Source of the DNA: Plectrocnemia conspersa
Taxonomy: Eukaryota; Arthropoda; Insecta; Trichoptera; Polycentropodidae
DNA: 64,000 nt
Assembly (NCBI GenBank): GCA_009617715.1
Contig: VTFK01000072.1
Location: 1,178,001 to 1,242,000 of the forward strand
Direction of reading: 5' to 3'
Numbering within the stretch: the first letter of the stretch is position 1; the number at the start of each line of letters is the position of its first letter. The notes under the pieces are model-generated. The model was not told the DNA's origin. It did not search any database and saw nothing but the letters and a program-made list of their open reading frames with translations. This document shows positions 43,686 to 55,200 of this stretch, one piece after another. Both the position numbers and the translations under genes were made by a program.

Positions 43686-44399
43686 TTAAGAAAACTATTT
43701 GAATAACACATTTTACAGCCAGTCGAATATAATCAATCATCAGTTCAAAGATTTTTTAAATAAATGTCAAAAAATATTCAATAAAACAAGTAATACTACA
43801 AATGTACTTACGTTATAGGCAAAAAACTCCCGTAGATTTTACCAGTGAGTATTTGCAAAACATTTAATATGCAAAGAATGCAGATAATTGGTAAAAAATA
43901 TACATATGTACATACCAAAGCAATGCATATATGTATGAAATGCTCCAATCAACACAAAAGCTGCATGGTTTTGGATTGAGGAAGTATGACACTTTTTATT
44001 AAGAGTAAAATAAATTTATATGGGTCAGATGAGATATCTACGTTAGTTGTCAAGGTAGTTAAAGATACGACGAAAAATTTTTTAGGCAACTGTGCAAAAA
44101 CCCAGAAATCCAAATGATTTGGGAGTGCATCTTATATTCCGAAATCGAAGTATTTAATTCTGAGACGAAACAGTGAAGGCGGTGAACAATAAAACTTTCT
44201 AAGATTTTTTTTATCCCTTAGATATAAAAGCACATACAATTTCATACATGTTTCTGAATTAATAATTCTGAACGAATAATTGTAACAAAAAAAAAATACA
44301 CCCATGGGCGAATTTTTGTTAAATAAAAAAAGTAACCCAGAGTTACTACAACAATTGAAAAATAAATGCATTTCTGAATTTCCTTTACTATGTTATTAT
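43686..44399. other. AT-rich non-coding DNA
   Basis: A/T-rich with small mixed patches. The 79-codon minus-strand frame (44132-44371) is Phe/Leu-rich and not recognisable. Confidence 0.5.
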
Positions 44400-44880
44400 T
44401 ATATAAAATATATGTCCAGAGACACTATGTGTACATAGTCTCACCTGTCACATTGAAGTTTCCCAACGACACGCTCTTGTTCGTTTTAGAAAGTGCATCC
44501 AAGAACGTCATAACCATGCCATATGCGGCGTATCTAGATGCATATAAGATGATAGCGTTTTTTTTTTCTTTCAATTATTTAACGCACGGAAGTTGTTATA
44601 CGGTTAGTACGGTTGCTTTGAAAGATGATTTACGTTGTGTATTGTCACGGTTTCAATCTTGATACGTGGCCGAATAGTTGAAGATGGTATTTCAGCTAAG
44701 CTTTCCAGGAAATTCTAACGTTTCCAGCGGCATAAGAACGCCGCAAGATATGTCCGAGTATGGAATGATGTTTCGGTGGGGACATTCGTGGCACACAATA
44801 GGTTATTAGCTTAGTCTTCGGATCGTGCCATTAATCATTGCTTCATGGCATGATAGAAATCATGGGCGGGTATTGTTTAT
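44400..44880. promoter_or_regulatory. Higher-GC island
   Basis: Complex sequence with ATATGCGGCGTATC (near 44521), AACGTTTCCAGCGG, and several TTATACGG/CGGTTAG words. The 90-codon frame (44390-44662) is unrecognised. Regulatory candidate. Confidence 0.3.
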
Positions 44881-45590
44881 TTTAAAGAATTTTAAAACAA
44901 TATATCATCACCTTTCTATAAATGGTTATTAAATACTTATATCGGATTAGATTTTATAATAATGGTAAACTAAATTGTGTTTCCAAATAAAATTCTAAAT
45001 AATACCATAGCATTAAAGGTGGATGATTGTTGAAGAACTATAACATAAGGGCATTTATTTATAAAAAGGTTGATCAATTAAAACAATATTATTTTCAAAT
45101 TACTTTAAACATCCACCAAAAAGGGACGGTTGTTTATCTACCAAATGCTGGCAATTTATCTAACATATGCTAACGTTATTATAACGTCAGCGAACTACTT
45201 TTATTTAATTTGTATTACTTATCAACACGCAAACAATATATTTTATAAGCTTTACCTTATCGTAATAATTTATATTAAAAATTAAATGTTAAATGCAATC
45301 AATTAAATATGAATACGCTTAATTATAAAATCATTGAAGCAAAATTAAGAACAAACATATTTAAATATGATAAAAAATACAACGAAATAAAATGAAAACT
45401 TTAATAAAGAATTAAAATCCTTAAATTAATTTTCGTCGATAATAAGTTATAATATATTTATTTAATTTATTAATGTATTAATCCCCTTTCACGCCATGTA
45501 CATCATATGATGGGCAGCCGCATCGGTCCCATAATATGATGTGCTCGTAAAACCGCAGGCTTTTAACGAAACTAGAGGAAGATAGTTGTT
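44881..45590. other. AT-rich non-coding DNA
   Basis: A/T-rich to 45480, then a mildly mixed patch before the transposon. ATAATATGATG/ATCATATGATG words recur near 45505-45542. Confidence 0.5.
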
Positions 45591-45860
45591 CATATAACAG
45601 TGGCGTAGCTACGGGGGGGGGGGCGCCCCGGGCGGCACTTGCTTGGGGGCGGTATATTCGCGATGGGATCGTCTAATGTGGTTCTTAACCCTGAATGCAC
45701 TAAAACATATATAAATTCACGAATAACAAGAGCTTAATAATAACCAATTGATTATTTTAAGAAATGCTGATTTTATGACCCTGCAAAAAATGTATGGAGG
45801 GGCGGAAATTTTAGGGATCACCCTGGGCGGCACATACCCATACTATGCCACTGCATATAA
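45591..45860. mobile_element. Non-autonomous DNA transposon with hAT-like ends (256 bp)
   Basis: The element runs 45598-45853. The left end CAGTGGCGTAG and right end CTATGCCACTG are inverted repeats with one mismatch over 11 bp. CATATAA at 45591-45597 and 45854-45860 is an exact 7-bp target-site duplication. Both ends also carry a CCYGGGCGGCAC word in direct orientation (near 45627 and 45825), and a G11 run follows the left end (45613-45623). CAGTGG ends are typical of hAT elements, but those normally duplicate 8 bp, so the superfamily is not certain. It has no coding capacity and must have moved by a transposase supplied elsewhere. Confidence 0.85.
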
Positions 45861-46129
45861 GCTTTAAAAATCAGTTTGACATATTAGTAAACGATTTAAA
45901 TATTAATTCAATTATTATTTGGGTTAGAACAATGAAGCATTTATTTAAATCATTCAAATTTCGCGCGAGAAAAGAAAGTGAAACCGTATTATTAAATTAT
46001 TGTTCAATATATTTTCATTAAACTAATAATTTACAATGATATAAAAATGTATGAAATATATCTTATCGACAAATCAACGTTTGATTTGTTAAAATTTTTA
46101 GACATTTTTATTATTATAAATGACAGAAC
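45861..46129. other. AT-rich non-coding DNA
   Basis: A/T-rich, no feature. Confidence 0.5.
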
Positions 46130-46400
46130 ATCGCGTTACGTCACTGGTTCAATATCAATGTGACGAGTTCTAACTTTTGACGTTTGACCACTTGACGAAA
46201 ACAATCATGGGATATTCGCCAGAGTCGACGTATCATCGATGACGATTTATAACGACGGCAAATTTTTGCAACCGGCTCTGCGATGATAACGAGCAATGGC
46301 AAAAACTTTCGGACCCGCCGGACACGAATTCCTCGCGGACAGGACACAAAGGATACACAAATTCCCGAATTAAAATTGTTATGAACCGATTATTAAACCT
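46130..46400. promoter_or_regulatory. Higher-GC island
   Basis: CpG-rich complex sequence (46135-46345) with a 68-codon Arg-rich minus-strand frame (46141-46347) that matches no family. Regulatory candidate. Confidence 0.3.
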
Positions 46401-47269
46401 TAACTAGAATTGCCGACAAAAACTATAAATAAATTTTTAAGTTGATCAGAGCTTTCAATGAAGCTTTAATTGACCTTGGAGATGATTTATTATTATATAT
46501 GGATACACAAGAAATACCACTTGGATAGCATGGTTCATGTAATAATACATAGTGTCGTTCATTCCATGACAGATATGGACAGAATTATTGCCGACGATGA
46601 GAGATTATCGGAAATCATGAGGTGTATAAAATTTATTGATTTTTTTATATGAAATAAATTTATATGTGAGCGCTAGACGCTAAGGGCTAAATACAAATCG
46701 TTGTATTCGTCCTTTTGAGTCCTGTCTCGCCAGAACCGATTACAGTGTTAGATAGCCGGTTATGGTTAGCTACGAGGAATATTCGGCAAGTGAAACTTCA
46801 AGTCCTGAAAATATTTTTGTAATAGCCCTTTATTTATTTTTTAACATTGCGATCATGGATGTTGACGCATGTTATGAACTCAGGATCATTTTTGTTTTAT
46901 TCCAATGTCACGGAAGTCTAATTTTGAGATAAGTTTCATAAAAGAAAGTACTCTCACTAAATTCTTCATCAAGAGTGTCACTTATTCTTGCTTTGAATTT
47001 AAATTACCAATATGCATGTTATTAATATAGTTTATATAAACAGAAACGAGTTGATATTGATTTTGTATCATTTAAAAAAACTCGCAATTAAGACTGTGAG
47101 ACGTGGTATATTCTTCACGTCACAAAGATCTTAATGAAATTAAAAATGTTACAATCAAAATAATAATCCAAAAGGTTTTCAAATCTATGCATTGAAAAAA
47201 TAAACAATCGTTTAAGCACTTCTAGAAATTCTGCTTATATGATTAGCAAAGATTTTCCCATTCAAAATT
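46401..47269. other. AT-rich DNA with small mixed patches
   Basis: A/T-rich. A mixed patch at 46665-46800 holds the interrupted palindrome ATACAA-ATCG-TTGTAT (near 46691). The frame at 46470-46652 is unrecognised. Confidence 0.45.
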
Positions 47270-47520
47270 TGTATAATAATTCTCAGTTGATCGACGACGC
47301 TCTCCGTGATCCAAAACTCGGTACGACATGTGACAGAGATAAGAGAAAAACGAGTTTTATAATTTTATAATTAAATACCATCATGTCGAACGAGATACCA
47401 TCACATCCTCGTGGCCGAGATGTGGGCCTGTGTGTCATAATTCTCGATCGTCCTCTTGTTCGGTCCTGTTTTTTTTTATTTCTTACTACGCGTATATTAT
47501 TTGTGCGTCTGCCGCGAGTT
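47270..47520. promoter_or_regulatory. Higher-GC island
   Basis: Complex sequence with repeated ACGAG/TACCATCA words (two ATACCATCA copies near 47377 and 47396). No frame. Regulatory candidate. Confidence 0.3.
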
Positions 47521-47620
47521 TAATTATTTATTAACGTGTATCTCATGTACGGCGAATGTCAATGTTATATATGTAATAAAAAAACTAAGTATACACGATA
47601 AATTTTATTTAGAAAAATAA
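47521..47620. other. AT-rich spacer
   Basis: A/T-rich spacer between two small islands, no feature seen. Confidence 0.4.
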
Positions 47621-47860
47621 TTGATAGCCGCTATGAAGATGACGAACCGGTCATTTGAGAAAAAGAAGAAGCGAAATAAGAAATATTTTAATGTTAATGG
47701 AGTGGACGCCGGCCGCTAAGTATTGATGGGTATCTAGTTACTGAATCTGAATGACAAGTGCTCTTTAATTCCACTCGGGCGAGTCCGTGAGGCGCTAATG
47801 CGACTAATTGTGTTTGAGATTGAGTTAAAAAATAGGAATGGTGCTTCATAAATTGGCGTT
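47621..47860. promoter_or_regulatory. Higher-GC island
   Basis: GGACGCCGGCCGC (near 47704) and GGCGAGTCCGTGAGGCGC (near 47787) mark a CpG-rich core, with TAATTGTG nearby. No frame. Regulatory candidate. Confidence 0.3.
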
Positions 47861-48895
47861 TATATCTGAGCTATATATTTCCAATAAATTTAGATTTTAA
47901 TATAAAGAAAAAACATCAGAAAGTCTAGTTAATATTTATTAAACTTCTATTTATCACTTTATAAAAGTGGTAAAGTTAAAATAGTCGTTTTGCTTAATTT
48001 AAGATTGAGAATTGTTCAAGTGGTATACATCATATTTTTTTATATAGTATGAAAATTATAGTTAAATACAAAAAAGGGTTTAAACTATTTATGAATGTTT
48101 TTTTGAAACACGTGTAAATCGTTGTATATATTTTTTATATAATCTTATGATTATTCTGTGCGAAATACTTAATCCAATTAAAGAAAACAATAAATAATAT
48201 CGCGTATTGCTACAATTTTACCGCATACCTTTCGAAAAAATTAGCAAACATTTTTATGGTATTGCATAAAAGATATAAAAAAATATTCTTTTAAGAATGT
48301 TTTGAATGAAGTTTGTTTTGAATAAAAATTAATAAAAATCTTAATTAAAAAAAAAACAGCTACAAATAAAAATCATCAGATTTTAAAAATCATGAACGGT
48401 GATATAAAAAAAGGCTTTTTAATGTCTGCTAATATCGTAACGATGCAAATACCACTGTTGCACCCAAAATAAAATGTATTATTCTTATTCTAACGCGTGT
48501 GAAGGATACGTTTATAGCAACAGACAATACAATTATTTATTGTGGTCACCCTTAAGAATATCAAACTATATAATCTCTCGAAATATGCAGTTTTGATTCA
48601 GATGTGTATCAAAGATGTGAATTCGCCTATAAAATATTCGCCTAAGATACTGACCGTCAATTATATAAAAAGGCTTTTCGCAAACAATATATATGTATCG
48701 CTACACACATTGCTATGATTTTTGTGGTATTAAGCTTTAAGTTTGCGATATGTGACATTAAATTAATTATAAAAAATCAGAACTTTTTAAAAAGTATGTG
48801 ATTTTTAACAAATTACGTGAGATAATATCTATATATTTAATGGTTCCAACCACCTGTAAAATTAGTTAAAAACATAGAGGTCATTTTAACAACCA
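47861..48895. other. AT-rich non-coding DNA
   Basis: A/T-rich throughout, with small mixed patches near 48420 and 48590-48660. No gene. Confidence 0.55.
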
Positions 48896-49480
48896 ATTCG
48901 AACAAACAAAAACACCTCTTGAAAGTAAGGCTACATAGTATTCCATAGCAGGAACTGCTGAAAAGCTTATTCTCTGTCTGAAAAGGATGCGCGATAGACA
49001 ATACATTTTACCCAGGGCATCATACCATTGTTATTTTACGATTTTGTTACTGATCGTTGGTGTGGCTATCTGGGCCGTTACTTTTTGGTGGGCGTGTTCA
49101 AGAAGTAATGTATAAACTTCTGCGATTTGCCAGAGCTGTCTTGAACCAACATTATAAAATATGTAACACGTCAGAGAAGAAAGACGCAGCAAAGATGCAT
49201 TGAAAAATGCATAAGACGTACAAGGAGAGACGCTATGGATTTATAGCAGTAGAGACAAGCTCAGAAACTGCATCTATACGAGTAAATCATCTTGAGAGCA
49301 TTGCAAGAACAGATGTCGACAATCCCAGCCGCTCGTCTCAAGTCACCACCGACAATAATACAACTCGACATACCAGCGAAGACTCTCCGACTTCCAAGAC
49401 TTGCTATTTTAATTCCACTGACTAATACATGTCTCTATACATGTGGTAATTAATATAGGTTAATAAAATATGCTATGCAA
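48896..49480 (+). mobile_element. Dispersed repeat family A, copy 3
   Basis: Starts at ATTCGAACAAAC like copy 2 (8577). Then follow GCTGAAAA..TATTCTCTGTCTG, GCGCGATAGACAATACATTT, TACCCAGGGC, TGCGATTTGCCAGAGCTGTCTTGAA (about 49120-49144), CATTATAAAATATGTAACAC (about 49150), and the ACAATCCCAGC and GCGAAGACTCTC blocks. The 3' end block seen in copies 2, 4 and 5 is not visible. A 72-codon frame (49207-49425) in the 3' half is not preserved in other copies. Confidence 0.6.
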
Positions 49481-49635
49481 GCTATGTTTATACATAAATA
49501 AGTCCGATGTTGCAATACTAGAAGAGTGCAGAATGGAACTATGAAGCCAAGAATCAAACATTACAAGCAAATTCGGAAGTCTCGCACTTCATCAAATCAA
49601 ATACAAAGATGAACACACACACGCCATGTTATCGC
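49481..49635. other. Mixed spacer
   Basis: Mixed composition with CACACACACG near 49614. No feature. Confidence 0.4.
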
Positions 49636-50130
49636 ACCATCTTGACCATTGTCTTCCCGTCAAATAATCGATAGGCGTCCCACGTCGCACCGTGGCGGCA
49701 AAATTTGCGCTTCCTCTTCGACAATCATGGCTTCATTTCGCCCGCTGCGTAGGTGTTCTCTCGCTGGCTGTCGAATCGTCTCCTTTTGTTTTGCTCCGCG
49801 GCATTGTGTTGTTCCACACGTCATCGTCAAGCAAGTGAAAGACGATGATGACGACCGCCGTCAATTTGGTATGCGTCGAAAAGCTCAACTGACCCTGGGT
49901 GATTTGACGACTTTTTACGCTCGCCCAGTCATGACTGACACCCGACACGGGGATGAGGTAACCGCGGATTAACCTGGACACCTTAACCGCCTGGAAATTC
50001 GGTTAACGCGTCAAACCTTCACACGCGTTAGACACCTCTGCGCACCTCTGTGCGGTTGTTGAAAAAATACCACTTGGCACCCGTATCGCGTTACGCGATT
50101 GTCTATCAATTGATTTTCTTGTTTGATTAT
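49636..50130. promoter_or_regulatory. Higher-GC island with open frames on both strands
   Basis: CpG-rich complex sequence. A plus-strand frame of 107 codons (49649-49972) includes a DDDDDRR segment, and a minus-strand frame of 82 codons (49733-49981) covers the same DNA. Neither matches a family. The plus frame is the longest with balanced composition and ends near a GAG|GTAACC donor-like site (about 49957), so a coding exon is not excluded. Double-strand openness favours regulatory DNA. Confidence 0.3.
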
Positions 50131-51279
50131 GAACCCATTGTGTCCAGTTTTCATAAATTAAATCAAGGGGAAATAGCTACATATATTTTTCAGAATTTTT
50201 ACAAAAACGTAAAATACGGTAGGAAAAACTAGTAATTATAAAGTAAAATTAGTATTTTTAGTAATTATATAAAAAATAACTAGTACGTAATAGTCTATTT
50301 TCTTTACACATACAATCGATGCTTTTTAAAACCCGTTACTTAAAATGTTTATAAGTAATTATCAGTAGAATAACTAGTTCATCATTTAATATGTCGGTGT
50401 TATAAAAATATGTTACATATTAAAATGTTTCAAAATATTTTTTATGAAGTAAAACCGTATTTTTTAAAGCGCATTAGAAAGCTATATAGTTCTACAGAGT
50501 ACTAAAGACTAATTTTATCTTAGCCCTTTTTAGCCATTGATTTTTTTTTTTTTTATTAATGGGTCTTTCAAAAATTGGGTCCAAAACTCATTCTGCGATA
50601 GATTTTGAGTAATAGTCAGGCAAGATAACTCTACATTGCTTCGTTTTATGAGGCAAAACAAAAAAAAACTAATTTATTTTAAGGTTTCGATTTTATGTTT
50701 CACTGAATTTTTTATGCAATTATTTAAAAAAAATATATTTAAATAATAACATACTGTATAAAATACAACATTAATAACAGTATGCAATTTATTGCATAGG
50801 TAAAAAATAGTTTAATCTATTATATAATGGGTTGGACTAATTACGAATATAGGAATTTATACATATTTGGAATAAAATTAATACTCAATATTTTTTGATT
50901 AAGATATATTTTAAAGAAACGTTGAAGATTATATTAGAATATTCCTCTACATTGCTATACAATTTGAAAATGGTATAATATATATATCGAGCAACATATT
51001 TATTGTAATTTATAGATAGTAACAAATATACTAATGTTTAAGTTTATCTCCAAAAAAAATCGTAGTTAATAATGTAATGTAAAAAAATAATATTATCTAT
51101 TTAATAATAATCATTACGATCTCACTATTACATATTTTAAATTTTAGAATTATGCATTAATTTGCATTAAACGTAATTTAATGAAATACATTTAGAATTA
51201 ATTTTATTTATATATTCATGGGCGTGACAATGTTAACAAGGCATAAGGTTATAATATATTTTTCGATATTTTCATTTAA
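50131..51279. other. AT-rich non-coding DNA with a T14 run
   Basis: Very A/T-rich. A 14-base T run at 50541-50554 is followed on its right by about 100 bp of mixed sequence, which could be a minus-strand retroposed fragment with its A tail. No target duplication was found. Confidence 0.5.
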
Positions 51280-51930
51280 TCTTTATGGTCCGTATAAAGT
51301 GTATATAATTCGAATGTCACCCATTTGAATAGCATTAAAATGGTCTCTACGCCTAAAAATCATACTAAACAAAATTCTTAGGCTTGTTTTATGTCCTAGT
51401 TATTTTTAAAAGAAACCGTTTCGGTTATTTGTTTTGTATACGAATCGTCCACAAACACTTGGCAGCGTTTAGATAACTTGAAATAATTATCACCCAACGA
51501 TTTGTCAACGCGGATATGTTGGTAAAAATTAACATCCAGATTGGCGTTTTAGAATAAATATAAATAAAAATTCGCGTGTTATCTTACTGGAATTATATGC
51601 GAATAAATTTATGCAAATGTTTCCGATTATTTATTCGAGTTTGGTTGGCTTCTTGAAGTTACCTATGATGTATCGGAATCGAGATTTTATCTCAATCGAT
51701 TCCTATATATTATTTACGTCGAAGATGTAATTATAGAAATATCTGATCGATTATTACGTGATAATTGCTCAGATGAATGTCGTCAGATCGGTGTTATGAC
51801 GCGTGAATATCATTTTTTTGTATAATTTTATAATATGCGTGGAGAGTGATATGTAAATGAAACTAACTCAGCGTAAAACACACCTGTTTCGATTAACGTT
51901 AGGTGTTAATTTGAAGGGGAGCTGTAAAAT
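51280..51930. promoter_or_regulatory. Island of complex, moderately GC-rich sequence
   Basis: Less GC-rich than others but clearly non-repetitive, with TTTATGG (AbdB-type) and TAATTA cores, ATCGATTATTACGTGATAATTG and GACGCGTGAATATCAT words. No frame. Regulatory candidate. Confidence 0.3.
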
Positions 51931-52259
51931 TTGGTTAGTAAATTATTCAATATTTAAATAAAACATTTATTTAATCGTCATTATTAAAATTTGTATAATT
52001 ATGAATCATGTTGTTTAAGAAGAGTATGTTCGTATTTTTATACATTTTTCCGATAGGCACTTTAATGAAGATTAAATTATTATGATTATAAAATCGATTA
52101 AATTTAACTTTAAGCTATTAAAATATATGTAATAAGTTTTGAATTAATGCGGTGAAAGGGTGAATAACTATATATGAATACGTAAGCATACAGGTGTTTC
52201 ATATATAAACATAGCATGTGGTTAAAATCACATCTTTAAAATAACAATAACCGACCTTT
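51931..52259. other. AT-rich non-coding DNA
   Basis: A/T-rich, no feature. Confidence 0.5.
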
Positions 52260-52940
52260 TAAATGACTGGCGTAATCGAGTTCAACGACGCGTTGCGAAA
52301 TAGACAATTTTCCCCCAGACAATGTACGACATAAAGTATGTTTATGGTGCTAGAGTATCACAGGCGTTTAATCAATATTTAAAATATAAATATTGACCGC
52401 AAAACAAACACTATGGAGCGTGAACGGGGCCTCATTGTGATACGAAAGAATCGATTGCGCACGCCAACGTAGCTCATAGTTCGATCAGATTTATGTAATG
52501 GCACTCTTAGATATGCAAATAGCACTTGTGCTTTGAAAGACGAGACTGACTGAGAATATAGCTATATATTACCTATCAACAAAATAAAAAATCAACAGTG
52601 GAATTTTCGATAAATTTTACAAAGCTTAATCTCGATGACCTAAATAATCCAAGACAATCTAAAGACTCTAGTTTTAAATCCACATCACGTACTAAAACAA
52701 ATATGTAGAACGCTCCGAGAGTCGGGCCGTGTAATAATTTCGCCAAAAATAATTTTAGAGGTCCACGGTTAGGCATCCCGAGGCGGTGCGGTTAACAGGT
52801 CGATCAGAAGACGGGAAAAAAAGCGTTACGATCTCTCGGCAAATACAGAAGGCGAAGCAAAAAGAAGGCCTCGTTCGAAAGGAACTATGGCGCAAACAAA
52901 GCCGAGATCTTTCTTCCATATATAGAACAATAAAAAAGTT
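52260..52940. promoter_or_regulatory. Higher-GC island (two blocks)
   Basis: Block 52260-52540 holds TTTATGG, AATCGATTGCGCACG, and the exact inverted repeat TCAATATTTA/TAAATATTGA (52372-52381, 52386-52395). Block 52620-52910 holds CCGAGGCGGTGCGG and GGTTAACAGGTCG. The 66-codon minus-strand frame (52576-52776) is unrecognised. Regulatory candidate. Confidence 0.35.
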
Positions 52941-53649
52941 TTTAAATAGCTATACATAAGAATAAATATATGAAGCACAATTACTAAAGAATTTTATTAA
53001 TTTTAATATATGTATAAAGTTTATAACTATATATAAATATATTTGACCCATTTATATATTCATTAATACGACTATACATTTTACATACTCATATTTTTAC
53101 TACAACCTGTATACATTATTCAAATTATAAAAATATAAGCATTTACGCTTGAACAACAACCAATAAATTTAATAATTAGTCTATATAAGCAATAACCACG
53201 TTATGAATTATAATAACATATAAAGGTTTAGAAGAAGACCTTCATATTTATTCTAATATGAATGTTTTACTATATTTAAATTAAATTGTGAAAATAAACA
53301 ATTAAATGGTAAAAAATATTTACGTAAATATTATGTATTAAAAAAATTTACGTACTTTATTAAAAAAATCGGTAAGGTAAAAAATTATAGCCTTAGTTTT
53401 AAACAAGAATCTTTAATTTATAATTATTATATTGTAAAATATATGTATAGCTTTTATATTTAAATTGAAATATATATAATAAAGTAAGCTATATTCAAGT
53501 CGACTATTATATTTTTGCATATGTTTCAACTATATTTGCAACAATTTTAATGACACTTTAACGATCATTTGAAAAAAAAAAAAAAGAGATCAAAGATCTC
53601 TAAAGTCGAACCACGCACAGTATTTCACACAATGGAAGAGGGATATTGT
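52941..53649. other. AT-rich non-coding DNA
   Basis: A/T-rich. An A run leads into the exact inverted repeat AGAGATC-AAA-GATCTCT (53585-53601), just before the family A copy. Confidence 0.5.
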
Positions 53650-54160
53650 GACCAGACAATTGCGTTATTAATTATAAATATTACACAGACCATCAAATAA
53701 TACATTAATCACCAGCAAGGGCGTGCGCTAGACAATACTTTCTATCCTGCACAAATTACTATTGTTATTTTAACCTTATGTTACCGATCGCCAGATTGAC
53801 CAACTGAACCATTTCTCTTTTAAAGCTTAAACTTATTTCGTGGGTGCTTCTAAAAAGTAATGCAATTGGTTCGCAAACATCCTCATTTGCGATTCGACAT
53901 AGCTGTCTAGAACCGGCATTATAAAAAAAATATTACACCTAAGCACAGCAGCAGAGCAAAAGAAAGAAGATCGTCCAGATACCATTGAAAAAACACATCA
54001 CGACAATCGCAGCTGATAATAATACAGCTCGATACTCCAGCGAATACTCCCACTTCAACTCTACCGTCTCTATATAATATGTAGTAATTTATATATTTTT
54101 ATAAAAGTTAACTTTTACCAGCTTTTCCGGCGTCAATTTAACTGCGTAGTTGCACCCCTT
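53650..54160 (+). mobile_element. Dispersed repeat family A, copy 4
   Basis: Shares GTGCGCTAGACAATACTTTC, TATTGTTATTTTA, CAATTGGTTCGCAAACATCC (about 53864), TGCGATTCG..AGCTGTC (about 53887), and CATTATAAAA. The 3' end reads TTACCAGCTTTTCCGGCGTC, then AATTTAACTGCGTAGTTGCACCCCTT-type sequence, ending at 54160. This 3' block matches copies 2 and 5 and probably marks the true element end. No inverted repeat of that end is found at the 5' side. Confidence 0.6.
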
Positions 54161-54669
54161 ATATATATATACCCAATTTTGTATGATACAATATTTTAAA
54201 AAGTTTTAAAACCAAAATACTTTTAATATCCCAGAAAATATGATTCTTTAATAACTATCATACATAAGCATAACAATATATTATCAATATTAAACCACAA
54301 CTAAAATTATTCCAAGAACATATTTATCTTAATGGTATTTTTAATAATTCAAAATTAGCATTTTATAAAAGAAATATAAATAATAATATATTTAATGTAT
54401 TTTTTTGTAAATATTATATAATTTTAAGAAACTAAAACATTCTACGAAAGAAATCACGCTATTCTCTGATATTGAAATGATACTATTACTTTTTTTTATT
54501 AGGAATAAATAATATAAATAAAACACTTGATTATTTATATTGCATAAAAAAATCACAGATGAAGTAATAATGGGCAATTATTTTAACTATGTTACGAAAA
54601 ACTAGATTGTTTTTTATTTAATAATTGCATAATATCGTGTTATTAGTTAAATCTTTATACATACATTAA
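54161..54669. other. AT-rich non-coding DNA
   Basis: A/T-rich, starting with a short TA run after the family A end. No feature. Confidence 0.55.
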
Positions 54670-55200
54670 CAACGAGACGTCCGCATAAGTAATCGAAAAA
54701 TATCGAAAATTTGTTATGAAAACACAACAATCGTTGAGTGTAGTTATTAGATCGGTAATAACACACCACGGCAAAGTCTTGTTAATATTTTATCTAATAA
54801 TACCGCCACGACGCGAACCTATTAATTTGACGAAATTATTACTTTGCTACGAACTTTATTTATATTTTTTTTCATACATGAAAAATGTATTCCGGGCATG
54901 CGATTTTCGATATGAGCGAGCTTTTGAAAGCTACTTTCGTAAAAGGTCCACGTCGGAAAAAATACACAAAAAATAAAAAACGTCCGAGGTTCGTCCGTGT
55001 CCTATGTGAAATATTTCCTTCATTTCAAAAACACGACACAAACGCTGAGATGGACGTTTAAAAGTTGGAGCTGCCGGGAGCGGTTAAAAACCGCACCAAT
55101 CACTTATATTTTTTGTATGCGACTCATTGAAATAATAAGCTGCCAAGGTAAATAACTTCAATTGCGTGACACTAAATAAATTTACAGCGAGCTAAGTGGA
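54670..55200. promoter_or_regulatory. Higher-GC island
   Basis: Complex CpG-containing sequence with GGGCATGCG, GTCCACGTCGG and the exact stem GCGGTT-AAA-AACCGC (55080-55094). The 86-codon plus-strand frame (54716-54976) has no recognised domain. Regulatory candidate; a coding exon is unlikely. Confidence 0.3.

Noticed and set aside
50541..50650. T14 run as the tail of a minus-strand retroposon
   Set aside because: No target duplication and no recognisable element body; homopolymers are frequent here.
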